64,000 bases of DNA from Buchananella sp. 14KM1171. Its GTDB lineage: Bacteria; Actinomycetota; Actinomycetes; Actinomycetales; Actinomycetaceae. The translations under genes and the position numbers were made by a program. Positions 28,201-36,091 of the stretch are shown piece by piece; within the stretch, counting starts at the first letter, position 1, and each line of letters begins with the position of its first letter. The stretch lies in the NCBI RefSeq assembly GCF_041380365.1, contig NZ_CP159981.1, positions 1,612,001 through 1,676,000 of the forward strand, given 5' to 3'. The notes beneath the pieces were generated by a model. It was given only the letters and a program-made list of their open reading frames with translations, made no database searches and was not told the origin of the DNA.

Positions 28201-31200
28201 GGTGACCGTTACCCCGCCGGCCGGCTACGTGCCGACCAAGGCGAACCAGGGCACCGACAAGGCCGTGGACTCCTCCACGACCAAGGAGACCGCCGTTGCC
28301 CTGACCACCAACGGTGCCTCTGACCTGACCCTGGACTTCGGCTTCATCAAGCCGTCTGTGTCCGTGGGTGACTACGTCTGGTTCGATGCGAACAAGGACG
28401 GCCTGCAAGACGCCAGCGACGTGCCGCTGCAGGGCGTCATCCTGACGATCTCTCGTTCCGACGACCAGCCGGCCAAGAAGATCGACGGCACTGCCGTCAG
28501 CACCACGACCACGAACGAGCAGGGTAAGTACCTGTTCGCCGACCTCGAGGTGCTGCCGCAGGACGTCTTCTACAAGGTGACCGTGACCGACCCGGCCAAC
28601 TACCAGCCGACCACTGCTGGTGCTGGTAGCGACCGCGCGAAGGACTCTTCGACCACGGTTGCTACTGCCGGTGCGCTGCCCAACGATGGGGACAAGGACC
28701 TCACGCTGGACTTTGGTTTTGTTAAGAAGCCCACGGGTATCGACATTGAGAAGTACGACGGTGCTTGGAGTGGGGTGACCTTCGACCAGGACGGTAACGC
28801 CGAACTGGTTGATGGCCAGCCCAAGGTCTTGCCCGCTGGTGACCGTGACACCGAGGATGTGGCCCTGGTGCTTTCTGGTCTGGCTGCCCAGCCGGTGAAG
28901 TTCACCGTGACTAACACTGGTAAGGGCGAGTTGAACAATGTCAAGGTTTCTGACACCACGATTGTTGGCCCGGCCCTAACCGACTTCAAGTGCCGTATTG
29001 ATGGCGCTGATGTGGTGGCTGTTGATGGTGTGGTTAGTGCTCCGGCGGCTTGGGTGTTTGCGCCCAAGGCTTCGTTTGAGTGCACCGCTACCCTGGCGGC
29101 CATGACGGATGCGGCCAAGCACGCTAACACCGCCCGGGTGGAGGCCACCCCGGTGGCTGGTGGTGACAAGCTCACCGATAGCGATAACTGGCACGCCAAG
29201 CGCGGCAAGGTGAGTGTGGGTGACTACGTCTGGTACGACGCCAACAAGGACGGTCTGCAAGACGCCAGCGACGTGGCGTTGGAGGATGTGACCTTGACCC
29301 TGTCTCGCACGGACGGCAAGCCGGCCAAGAAGGTCGACGGCAGCGTGGTTACCACCACCACGACCGACGCGACCGGTAAGTACTTGTTTGCTGACCTGGA
29401 GATCTTGCCGGCAGGCGCGAAGTACGTGGTGACGGTTACCAACCCGCGTGGTTTTGTTCCCACCACTCCTGGGGCTGGCAGTGACCGGGCCAAGGACTCC
29501 TCTACTGGTAGCGAGACCGCGGTCGTGTTGCCTAATGATGGGGACAAGGACCTGAGTTTGGACTTTGGTTTTGTTAAGGCCAAGGTGAGTGTGGGTGACT
29601 ACGTCTGGTTCGACGCGAACAAGGACGGCCTGCAAGACGATGACGAAAAGGGCATCAAGGACGTGGTTTTGACCATCTCGCGTACGGACGGCAAGCCCGT
29701 TAAGGACGCTGATGGCAACCCGGTTACCACCACCACTACCGACGCTAGCGGCATGTACCTGTTTAAGGACTTGGAGATGCTGCCAGCGGGTGAGAAGTAC
29801 GTGGTTACTGTCACCGACCCGGCCGGCTACGTACCCACCAAGGCCGAGGCGGGCAGCGACCGGGCCAAGGACTCCTCTACTGGTAGTGCTACCGCCCAGG
29901 AACTGACCCAGGACGGGGCTAAGGACCTCACCCTTGACTTTGGTTTCTTCTTCCCCGAGGTCAGCGTGGGTGACTACGTCTGGTACGACGTCAACAAGGA
30001 CGGCCTGCAAGACGGCACTGATGTGCCACTCAAGGACGTCACCCTGACCATCTCTCGTAGCGACGGTAAGCCGGTCAACAACGCTGACCACACCGCCCGC
30101 ACCGAGCTGACCACCACCACCGACGAGCACGGCAAGTACGCCTTTACTGGTCTGGAAGTCCTCACCGGTGAGGTGAAGTACATCGTTACCGTTACCGCCC
30201 CGTTCGGTTACGTGCCGACCAAGGCCGGCATGAACAACGGTGCTGGTAGTGATGACTCTTCTACCCAGACCTCGGCCAGCGTGGCAGACCTGTCCACCGA
30301 CGGGGCCAACGACCCCACCTTGGACTTTGGTTTCATCAAGGCCAAGGTGTCCGTGGGTGACTACGTCTGGTTCGACAAGAACAAGGACGGCCTCCAAGAC
30401 ACCGGCGAGCCCGGTATCAAGGACGTCACCCTGACCCTGACCGGCCCGGACGGTAAGAGCGTCACCGACGTTAACGGCAACCCCGTTGGCCCGGTCAAGA
30501 CCGACGAGCACGGCAAGTACCTCTTTGAGAACCTGCCCGTGCTACCCCAGGGTGAGTCCTACACCGTCACGGTCAGCGACCCGGCCGGCTACCTGCCCAC
30601 CAAGGCCGGTACCAACAACGGCCAGGGAGCCAACGACTCTTCTACTGCGACCTCGGTCAGCCTGGCAGACCTGTCCACCGACAGCGCTAGCGACCTGACC
30701 TTGGACTTTGGCTACTACAAGCCCTCAGTTACCGTGGGTGACTACGTCTTTGAAGACCTCAACGACAACGGAATCCAGGACAACACCGACAAGCCCATCG
30801 CTGGTGTGACCCTGAAGATCACCGGCCCCGACGGCAAGGACGTCACCGACGTCAACGGCAACCCCGTTGGCCCGGTCAAGACCGACGAGAACGGCAAGTA
30901 CCTTTTCGACAACCTGCCCGTTCTGAAGGACAACCAGTCCTACACCGTCACCATCACCCCGCCCGCGGGCTACCAGCCGGCCAAGACCGGCCAGGGCACC
31001 CGGGAAACCGACTCCTCTACCGACAAGGCCACCACCATCGGCCTGACCAAGGACGGAGACAAGGACCTCTCCCTGGACTTCGGCTTCAAAAAGCCCACCA
31101 CCAAGGGCGGCAAGGGAGGCAAGCTGGCCAAGACCGGCACCAACGCCCTCACCCTAGCCCCCTACGCCCTAACCCTGCTGGCAGCCGGAGGCACACTCCT

Positions 31201-31225
31201 CCTCCTACGCCGCAAGAAGAACTAG
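25202..31225 (+). CDS. Sortase-anchored adhesin with nine SdrD-type B repeats
   Basis: A 2007-residue surface protein preceded by GGGAGA. Signal peptide at about residues 1-38, then an N-terminal adhesin-like region to about residue 505. Nine B repeats follow (VSVGDYVWFD-NKDGLQD consensus, Ca-binding-like DKNKDG loops), starting near residues 509, 799, 925, 1049, 1335, 1459, 1585, 1713 and 1840. Two 160-residue DUF11-like modules beginning GIDIEKYDG (about 638-797 and 1178-1333) are inserted after repeats 1 and 4. The C-terminus has LAKTG (1975-1979), a hydrophobic helix and RRKKN: a LAXTG signal of the class E sortase type found in actinobacteria. No sortase or pilin gene is adjacent. Confidence 0.95.
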   Translation: MQRTRSRWSNRLAVLGAAGAVVLGGVGLTQLATGAADAAVHPGIKVTDMVIKRKHATQNTGVDGAVRHNELVYGTWAWSSEGAQPRPVEGDSFSFTISDAYRLQDTARFALEVSPGVSVGNCDISNYRTVTCTFDGGLSAQYAVGQSFVKGTGWFVARTTKAVKETTTDFDLNGVTQAVANPGGVAIAPLVYSFNPQDLSKASDGVNSSSRSISWNIVWTGDKLRDRFPNGEIPNPLVFTDTLGPGHKYHDHVSLAALKTPDRPSIDQRRIYWRSKPSGFPMVTPEDNIGMFRVEVEYNEDRTQATYKIYKEAGEWSKDVLYLLSYNTAPTSANGVINPGLKYQNSVTLTGTNFSRTVSTRYVQSAGATANLRPSYGTFKLTKTLGGAASGEVVPGTQVKFKVGYTLPQGWNPSDNPEWVAPASNPFDFKVAIGQTGTYFPNAQPFPEGTQIRMEEDVTFAEPVLPGHIQWGEPTLTVERTSAAVATFTIEGGKVTEVGAENNAKKKASVSVGDFVWEDTDKDGRQGGDPAVDKPLNNVTLTLSRTDNQPVKKFDGTDAPLTTTTDSEGKYLFPDLALLPEGATYKVTVTPPAGYRPTQAGQGDRALDSSTGFALANPLPRDGDKDLSLDFGFVKDAPGIDIEKYDGTWNGVQFTGDKPNLTGGQPAVLPVGDRDSADQALLLRADQSQEVKFTVTNTGDTGLNNVVVSDRTGSGPALTDLKCHINNADVAAVAGANGLVVTAEAGWVLAPKASFQCTATMPALGTALAHDNTATVEATPVAGGDKLTDSDAWHAKRAAKVSVGDYVWFDVNKDGLQDDTDRPLDGVTVTLTGPDGGPVTDVNNYVVAPAITANGGKYLFENLPVLADGEKYTVTVTAPEGYIPTTAGANNGAGETDSSTATSASVKELKTDGASDLTLDFGFIKPSVSVGDYVWYDKNKDGLQDDTDVPLKDVTLTISRTDNKPVSKVDGTPVTTTTTNEQGKYLFADLELLPAGEKYVVTVTPPAGYVPTKANQGTDKAVDSSTTKETAVALTTNGASDLTLDFGFIKPSVSVGDYVWFDANKDGLQDASDVPLQGVILTISRSDDQPAKKIDGTAVSTTTTNEQGKYLFADLEVLPQDVFYKVTVTDPANYQPTTAGAGSDRAKDSSTTVATAGALPNDGDKDLTLDFGFVKKPTGIDIEKYDGAWSGVTFDQDGNAELVDGQPKVLPAGDRDTEDVALVLSGLAAQPVKFTVTNTGKGELNNVKVSDTTIVGPALTDFKCRIDGADVVAVDGVVSAPAAWVFAPKASFECTATLAAMTDAAKHANTARVEATPVAGGDKLTDSDNWHAKRGKVSVGDYVWYDANKDGLQDASDVALEDVTLTLSRTDGKPAKKVDGSVVTTTTTDATGKYLFADLEILPAGAKYVVTVTNPRGFVPTTPGAGSDRAKDSSTGSETAVVLPNDGDKDLSLDFGFVKAKVSVGDYVWFDANKDGLQDDDEKGIKDVVLTISRTDGKPVKDADGNPVTTTTTDASGMYLFKDLEMLPAGEKYVVTVTDPAGYVPTKAEAGSDRAKDSSTGSATAQELTQDGAKDLTLDFGFFFPEVSVGDYVWYDVNKDGLQDGTDVPLKDVTLTISRSDGKPVNNADHTARTELTTTTDEHGKYAFTGLEVLTGEVKYIVTVTAPFGYVPTKAGMNNGAGSDDSSTQTSASVADLSTDGANDPTLDFGFIKAKVSVGDYVWFDKNKDGLQDTGEPGIKDVTLTLTGPDGKSVTDVNGNPVGPVKTDEHGKYLFENLPVLPQGESYTVTVSDPAGYLPTKAGTNNGQGANDSSTATSVSLADLSTDSASDLTLDFGYYKPSVTVGDYVFEDLNDNGIQDNTDKPIAGVTLKITGPDGKDVTDVNGNPVGPVKTDENGKYLFDNLPVLKDNQSYTVTITPPAGYQPAKTGQGTRETDSSTDKATTIGLTKDGDKDLSLDFGFKKPTTKGGKGGKLAKTGTNALTLAPYALTLLAAGGTLLLLRRKKN

Positions 31226-31284
31226 CCCACAACGCTAGAACCAGGAGACCAAACCCCTAAAACAGGCAAACTCTCCTAAACCCC

Positions 31285-31330
31285 CAGGGCCCGGACTGGA
31301 CCACCAACAAACGGACCAGCCCGGGCCCTG
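31285..31330 (+). terminator. Terminator after the adhesin gene
   Basis: CAGGGCCCGG (31285-31294) pairs with CCGGGCCCTG (31321-31330), extended inward by CTGG/CCAG after one mismatch. It lies about 60 bp after the adhesin stop. Confidence 0.7.
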
Positions 31331-31380
31331 CCACACCCACAAGCCTCGGCCACTAACCCGAACCCGACACTCAGGGCCCC

Positions 31381-31980
31381 AGCTCGACGTTTGGTGTTCC
31401 AGCTCGACGTTTGGAGCTTCAACTCGACGTTAACCAGGGGCAGAACGTCGAGTTGAAGACCCCAACGTCGAGTCCAAGCCACGAACGTCGAGTCCCAACA
31501 ACCCAGTCGCCCGCCAACCGCGCAAGGGCTGGTGGTGAAGTCTGGGCGGCGGGTCGCGGCGGTGCGCCCGCCAACGGCGCAGGGGCTGTTGCCACCGGAC
31601 ACCAGGGCTCGGGTTCCTCACGCCCCAGCTCGACGTTTGGTGCCCCAGCTTGACGTTTGGAGCTTCAACTCGACGTTAACCAGGGGTGGAACGTCGAGTT
31701 GAAGACCCCAACGTCTAGTTCAAGCCACGAACGTCGAGTCCCAACAACCCAGTCGCCTGCCAACGGCTCAGGGGCTGGTGGTGGAGTCTGGGGTGGCGGG
31801 TCGCGGTGGTGCGCCTGCCAACGGCGCAGGGGCTGGTGTCACCAGGGGCCGGTCCCTTGACGCCCCACCTCGACGTTTGGTGTTCCAGCTCGACGTTTGG
31901 AGCTTCAACTCGACGTTAACCAGGGGCAGAACGTCGAGTTGAACACCCCAACGTCGAGTCCAAGCCACGAACGTCGAGTC
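31381..31980. repeat. Family A: three inverted arrays in a 240-246-bp macro-repeat
   Basis: Each array has three left units 20 bp apart (starting 31381, 31627, 31867). A centre with perfect hairpin TTCAACTCGACGTT / AACGTCGAGTTGAA around AACCAGGGG follows, except that the third array has a base change at the stem edge. Three right units 20 bp apart come next (first array 31444, 31464, 31484). The arrays repeat at 246 and 240 bp. Linkers share CCAACGGCGCAGGGGCTGGTG-like sequence (two halves). The block fills the gap between the adhesin and the convergent TetR gene. Confidence 0.92.
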
Positions 31981-31985
31981 CCAAC

Positions 31986-32130
31986 AACCCAGCCCCCTAA
32001 CAACACAAGAGCTGGCGTAGCCTCCCGCAAACCTCGGCTACTAGGCCAGGCCCCACCAACCCAGCCCCCTAACAACACAAGAGCTGGCGTAGCCTGCCGC
32101 AAATCTCGGCAACTAGACCAGGCGCTACCA
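31986..32130. repeat. 72-bp direct repeat at the TetR 3' end
   Basis: Two near-identical 72-bp copies start at 31986 and 32058 (AACCCAGCCCCCTAACAACA, then AGAGCTGGCGTAGCCT). A third partial copy starts at about 32130 and merges with the end of the tetR-family gene. Confidence 0.85.
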
Positions 32131-32808
32131 ACCCAACCGCCCGAGCTCGCCGTGCATGTAGCGGTCTAGGGTGGGGCCGGCCAGCTCGGCTATGAGCGCG
32201 GCCGGCATAGAGGCCAGGGGCTCGGCCTGGATGATGTAGCGGGCCATGATGATGCCGACCACCTGGCTGCCGACCAGGACGGCGCGCACCTCCGGGTGGT
32301 CCCCGGTGAGGTTTCGCTTGAGCCTTTCGACGATGTTGCGTTCGATGAAGGCGCGGAAGTAGTCGCGCAGCTCACCGTGGGTGACGATGGTGCGGATGAG
32401 GCCGATGTAGCCGGGGCCGATCTCCGGGCGGTCCAGCGCGGAGATGATGAGGTTCAGGTAGCGCTCGCCGGTGCCCGCCCAGGGCTGGCCCGGGGCTGGC
32501 ACCGGCTGGTCCAGCACCTGGAAGACGCCCAGTTTCTCCACGGCTGCCTGAAGGGCGGTGTTGAATAGCTCCAGCTTGGAGCCGAAGTAGTAGTGCACCA
32601 GCTTGGCGTCCACACCCACGCGTGTGGCGATCGCCCGGATTGAGGTGGCCTGGTAGCCCTTCGCGCCGAACTCCAGTTGCGCGGCCTGCAGGATCTCCGC
32701 CCGCCAGTCGCGGGCCTCGGTGCGCGGCCCGCGTGCGCCGGCGGTGGCGCCTCGGCGTGGCCTCCGACCGGCCGGCTGGCCCGCCCCGGCCGTCGACAGT
32801 GCCTGCAC
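32125..32808 (-). CDS. TetR-family transcriptional regulator
   Basis: GTG at 32808, placed 6 bp after AGGAGG, gives 227 residues. The ATG at 32862 would give a longer form but has no better site. The helix-turn-helix is clear: AEILQAAQLEFGAKGYQATSIRAIATRVGVDAKLVHYYFGSK (in two parts, about residues 38-80), followed by a C-terminal ligand-binding region. Divergent from an ABC-2 permease/ATPase pair, with two palindromes in between. It is most likely a drug- or metabolite-responsive repressor of that exporter and of itself. Confidence 0.92.
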   Translation of the reverse strand: MQALSTAGAGQPAGRRPRRGATAGARGPRTEARDWRAEILQAAQLEFGAKGYQATSIRAIATRVGVDAKLVHYYFGSKLELFNTALQAAVEKLGVFQVLDQPVPAPGQPWAGTGERYLNLIISALDRPEIGPGYIGLIRTIVTHGELRDYFRAFIERNIVERLKRNLTGDHPEVRAVLVGSQVVGIIMARYIIQAEPLASMPAALIAELAGPTLDRYMHGELGRLGW

Positions 32809-32850
32809 GTCTACCTCCTTTCCTCCCCCCGATCCATTATTGTCCACCCC

Positions 32851-32874
32851 TAGTTTCCCCACGCGGGGAAACTA
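32851..32874. promoter_or_regulatory. Perfect palindrome, probable TetR operator
   Basis: TAGTTTCCCC-(ACGC)-GGGGAAACTA, 10-4-10, centred between the TetR gene and the ABC permease gene. Confidence 0.75.
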
Positions 32875-32888
32875 TGGACTAGTATCCA

Positions 32889-32908
32889 ATTCATCAGCCG
32901 ATGAAATG
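32889..32908. promoter_or_regulatory. Second palindrome before the ABC permease gene
   Basis: AATTCATC-(AGCC)-GATGAAAT, one mismatch in 8-bp arms, ending 12 bp before the permease ATG. A possible second operator or 5'-UTR hairpin. Confidence 0.5.
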
Positions 32909-32920
32909 GGGGATGGTGCG

Positions 32921-34312
32921 ATGAAAGCGCTCATAATCAAGGAGTTTCGCGAGCTCGTCAGGGACCGGCGCACCCTCACCATGCTGGTGGCCCTCCCAGT
33001 AGTCCTGCTCATCATCTTCGGCTACGCCGCCTCCTTCCGCGTCGACCGCGTCAGCGTGGCCGTCATCGGCCCCGGCGCCACCGCCCTCAGCCAGGACATC
33101 AGGCAAAACGAGGTCGGCGCCGCCCACTTCGACATCGAACTAGTGGACGACGCCCCACCCGCCGGCGCAGAAAACGCGGCACAACTTTTGCGCGGCCAGC
33201 GCTACGACGTCGTACTCCTGACCAAAACCACTCAGGGTGCCACCACGGCCGCCGCGCCGCTCTCGGAGCGGATGCGCGCATACGTGGACGGCTCGGAGCT
33301 CTTCATGGCGCAGGCCGCGCGTGCTTACGTGGTGGAGCTCGCCGCCAGCGACGCCCAGGCCCAGGCCGAGGCGCAGCTGGAGCAGATGGCGGGCATGCGC
33401 GCCGACCTCGAACAGTTCCGAGCCCCCCTCGAAGAACTACGCGCCGCCCTGCCGCAGCTAGAAAACCTCCGCCAGGTGCTGCCGCAGCTCGCCCAAACGC
33501 TAGACGGGCTCAGCCAGCTCCCCCCGGGCGCCCCCATGCCGGCCCTCCCGCCGCTGCCGGACCTGCCCGCCGGCGACGCCCTCCCCACCCTCCCGTCCCA
33601 GACCGAGCTGCCCGCCCTGCCCGAACTGCCGGAGCTACCCCAGGTGCCCAGCCTGGACGCCGACTCCCTAGTCACCGTCATGTTCAACCCAGACCTGTCC
33701 ACCGCCTGGGTAATGGTGCCGCCGCTGGTCGGGCTCATCATGGTCTTCATCGGGGTCCTCATCACCTCCATCGGCCTGGTGCGGGAACGGGAGGCGGGCA
33801 CCCTGGAGCAACTGGCGGTCATGCCGCTGCGCCCGGTGGACATCATCCTGGGCAAGATCACCCCCTACTTCCTGCTGGCAGTGCTGGACATGGCCGTCGT
33901 CACCGTGGTAGCCCTCACCCTGTTCGGCGTCCCCTTCGAAGGCTCGGCCCTCCTGTTCGCCCTCGGGGTGCTGCTCTTCGCCTTCGTGGTGCTGGGGGTG
34001 GGCGTGTTTATCTCGTCCATTTCGCAAACCACGGGACAGGCGATCCAGTTGGCGATCATGATGGTGGTGCCGCAGATCATCCTCTCCGGCCTCATCTACC
34101 CGCTGGGCACCATGCCGGCCTGGATCAGGGCCATCGGCTACTGCCTGCCCCTGACCTGGTTCCGCCAGTTCTCCCTGGGGGTCATGCTGCGCGGCGCCGG
34201 ACTGGAGACCATGTGGCTGCCGCTGGCCATCATGGCCGCCATGGCGCTCGGAATCTTCGGGGCGGCCACGGCGCGCATGCGCTACAGCCTGGCCCACGGA
34301 GGAGGCCGCTGA
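32921..34312 (+). CDS. ABC-2 type exporter permease
   Basis: ATG at 32921 (MKALIIKEFRELVRDRRTL) after GGGGGA gives 463 residues. One N-terminal membrane segment is followed by a large extracytoplasmic domain (about residues 45-255) and five or six C-terminal membrane segments, the ABC-2/YhgE-YbhS plan. The external domain contains a helical leucine/proline-rich stretch (LPALPPLPDLPAG, TELPALPELPELPQ). VREREAGTLEQLAVMPLRPVDIILGK is the typical cytoplasmic coupling segment. It overlaps the following ATPase gene (TGATG), so the two form an exporter under the TetR regulator. Confidence 0.92.
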   Translation: MKALIIKEFRELVRDRRTLTMLVALPVVLLIIFGYAASFRVDRVSVAVIGPGATALSQDIRQNEVGAAHFDIELVDDAPPAGAENAAQLLRGQRYDVVLLTKTTQGATTAAAPLSERMRAYVDGSELFMAQAARAYVVELAASDAQAQAEAQLEQMAGMRADLEQFRAPLEELRAALPQLENLRQVLPQLAQTLDGLSQLPPGAPMPALPPLPDLPAGDALPTLPSQTELPALPELPELPQVPSLDADSLVTVMFNPDLSTAWVMVPPLVGLIMVFIGVLITSIGLVREREAGTLEQLAVMPLRPVDIILGKITPYFLLAVLDMAVVTVVALTLFGVPFEGSALLFALGVLLFAFVVLGVGVFISSISQTTGQAIQLAIMMVVPQIILSGLIYPLGTMPAWIRAIGYCLPLTWFRQFSLGVMLRGAGLETMWLPLAIMAAMALGIFGAATARMRYSLAHGGGR

Positions 34313-36012
34313 TGCTCCGCCTCCAAGACGCAACAGTCAGGTACGGTCGCGCCACGGCCCTCACCGCCCTGTCCGGGGAGTTCCGCCCCGGCACCGTCTC
34401 AGCCCTGGTGGGCGGGGACGGGGCCGGCAAGTCCACCCTGCTGCGCCTCCTGGCCGGGCGGGTGCCCGCCGCCACGCCGGGCGCGGTGAAGTGGGAGGGG
34501 CCGCAGGGGCAACGTCGTCCAACCGTGGGCTACCAGGGGGATGGCGACGGCGTGTGGCGGCAGTTGAGCGTGGCAGAGAACGTCGAATTCGCCGCTCGGG
34601 TGCACCGCCTGCCCGCCGCGACGTGGCAACCGCGCGCCAAGAAACTGCTGGACCTGGCCGGCCTGGGGGAGGTAGGCGGGCGACTGGCGGGACGGCTCAG
34701 CGGCGGCATGCGCAAGAAGCTGGGCTTCGTGCTGGCGGCGCTGCATCGCCCCGACCTGCTCCTACTGGATGAGCCCACCACCGGCGTGGACCCCGACTCG
34801 CGCGCCCAAATCTGGGCCCTGCTGCGCGCGGCGGCGGGGGAGGGCGCCACCGTGGTGCTGGCCACCACCTACCTGGACGAGGCCGCCCGCGCCGACCGCG
34901 TCTTCTTCCTAGCCGACGGCGACCTGCTGGCAGTCGGCACGCCCGCCGAGGTCTGCGCGCAGGCCCCCGGCAGAATCTGGCGCCTGGCCGAGGGGGAGGA
35001 GTGCCTGCCGGAAGGGGAGGAGTGCCTGCCGGAGGGCCGCACTTGGAACGTGGGGCGGGCGCGCTACGGCTGGACGCCCACCGCGCAAACGCCTCCGGCC
35101 GGAGCGCAAGAGGAGCGCGCCCCCAGCCTGGAGAACGCCGCGATCGCGCTGCTGCTGGCCAGGCAGGAGGGGATGGACGACGCTGCCGCCCCACCGCCCG
35201 GAGAACGCGGCGCCGAGCGCGCAGGGGGCGGGAGCACGGACGGCGTGCGGGCAGAGGACGCGGGTGCCGGGGCCGTGGGCGTTGGCGTCGAGGGGGCGGG
35301 CACGGCTGCGGGCGTGGGTGTCGGTGTGGAGGCTGCGGGCACGGCTGTGGGCGTGGGCCGACCGCTGGCGCGGGCCACCGGGGTGCGCTGCCGCTTTGGC
35401 AGCTTTGAGGCGCTCAAGGGCGTGGACCTGGAGGTGAGGCCGGGCCAGGTGGTCGGGCTGATCGGGGGGAACGGGGCCGGTAAGACGACGCTCATGCGGA
35501 TCCTGCTGGGCCTGGAGCAGCCCAGCGGCGGGCGGGCGGAGCTGATGGGGCTGGCCCCGGGCAGGCAGGGGCGCCGCCACATCGGCTACCTGGCGCAGGG
35601 CCTGGGCCTGTACCCGAGCCTGAATGCCCGGCAGAACCTTGAGCTGGTGGCCCGGGTGCACGGCGCGCAGATCGGGACTGAGGCGGCGGCCTTCGCCGCC
35701 CAGCTAGGAGGCGCGCCGGCGGGCGGGCTGCCGCTCGGGGCCCGGCGCGTGCTGGCCTTCCACGCAGCCAACGTTCACCGTCCTCGCCTGCTGATCCTGG
35801 ACGAGCCCACCTCCGGGCTGGACCCGCTTGGCCGGGCGCGCCTGTGGCAGCAGCTGCGCATGCGCGCGCGGGCCGGGGCGGGAATCCTGGTGACCACCCA
35901 CTACCTGCAGGAGGCCGAGCAGTGCGACCAGCTGGTGCTGCTGCGGGAAGGGGAGGTGATCGGGGCCGGGGCGCCGGCGGAGCTGGACCTGGCCGGACTG
36001 TTCAGCAGATAG
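34312..36012 (+). CDS. Tandem ABC ATPase of the exporter
   Basis: A 566-residue protein with two ATP-binding domains. The first has Walker A GGDGAGKSTLL, signature LSGGMRKKLG and Walker B LLLLDEPTTGVDP. The second has Walker A GGNGAGKTTLM and Walker B LLILDEPTSGLDP, but the signature position reads LPLGARRVLAF, so LSGGQ is lost. One catalytic site is probably degenerate. The domains are joined by a low-complexity linker (about residues 225-350) with a doubled EGEECLPEG, GVGVEAAGTA repeats and the dispersed element (MDDAAA at 35173-35190). It pairs with the ABC-2 permease. Confidence 0.92.
   Translation: MLRLQDATVRYGRATALTALSGEFRPGTVSALVGGDGAGKSTLLRLLAGRVPAATPGAVKWEGPQGQRRPTVGYQGDGDGVWRQLSVAENVEFAARVHRLPAATWQPRAKKLLDLAGLGEVGGRLAGRLSGGMRKKLGFVLAALHRPDLLLLDEPTTGVDPDSRAQIWALLRAAAGEGATVVLATTYLDEAARADRVFFLADGDLLAVGTPAEVCAQAPGRIWRLAEGEECLPEGEECLPEGRTWNVGRARYGWTPTAQTPPAGAQEERAPSLENAAIALLLARQEGMDDAAAPPPGERGAERAGGGSTDGVRAEDAGAGAVGVGVEGAGTAAGVGVGVEAAGTAVGVGRPLARATGVRCRFGSFEALKGVDLEVRPGQVVGLIGGNGAGKTTLMRILLGLEQPSGGRAELMGLAPGRQGRRHIGYLAQGLGLYPSLNARQNLELVARVHGAQIGTEAAAFAAQLGGAPAGGLPLGARRVLAFHAANVHRPRLLILDEPTSGLDPLGRARLWQQLRMRARAGAGILVTTHYLQEAEQCDQLVLLREGEVIGAGAPAELDLAGLFSR
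35173..35190 (+). repeat. Dispersed 18-bp element (variant)
   Basis: ATGGACGACGCTGCCGCC, two bases from consensus, read as MDDAAA in the inter-domain linker of the tandem ATPase. Confidence 0.6.
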
Positions 36013-36017
36013 CAGAT

Positions 36018-36033
36018 GTTTCACGCGTGAAAC
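36018..36033. promoter_or_regulatory. Palindrome GTTTCAC-GC-GTGAAAC (parS-like, expanded centre)
   Basis: It resembles the parS half-sites (TGTTTCAC / GTGAAACA), but the halves are separated by 2 extra bases and the last base is G. It lies just after the ATPase stop and may simply be part of a terminator. A functional ParB site is not supported by this spacing. Confidence 0.35.
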
Positions 36034-36035
36034 GA

Positions 36036-36074
36036 CGGTGGGGGCGGCGGGAAGAAATCCCGCCGCCCCCACCG
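36036..36074. terminator. Terminator between convergent ATPase and trpB genes
   Basis: A 17-bp perfect stem (CGGTGGGGGCGGCGGGA, 36036-36052, with 36058-36074) and an AGAAA loop. Confidence 0.85.
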
Positions 36075-36091
36075 GATGGGGCCCGATTGAC

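Noticed and set aside
25769-30511. Long open frames antisense to the adhesin
   Set aside because: They mirror the repeated codons of the adhesin, are His/Val/Gly-rich without motifs, and have no start signals.
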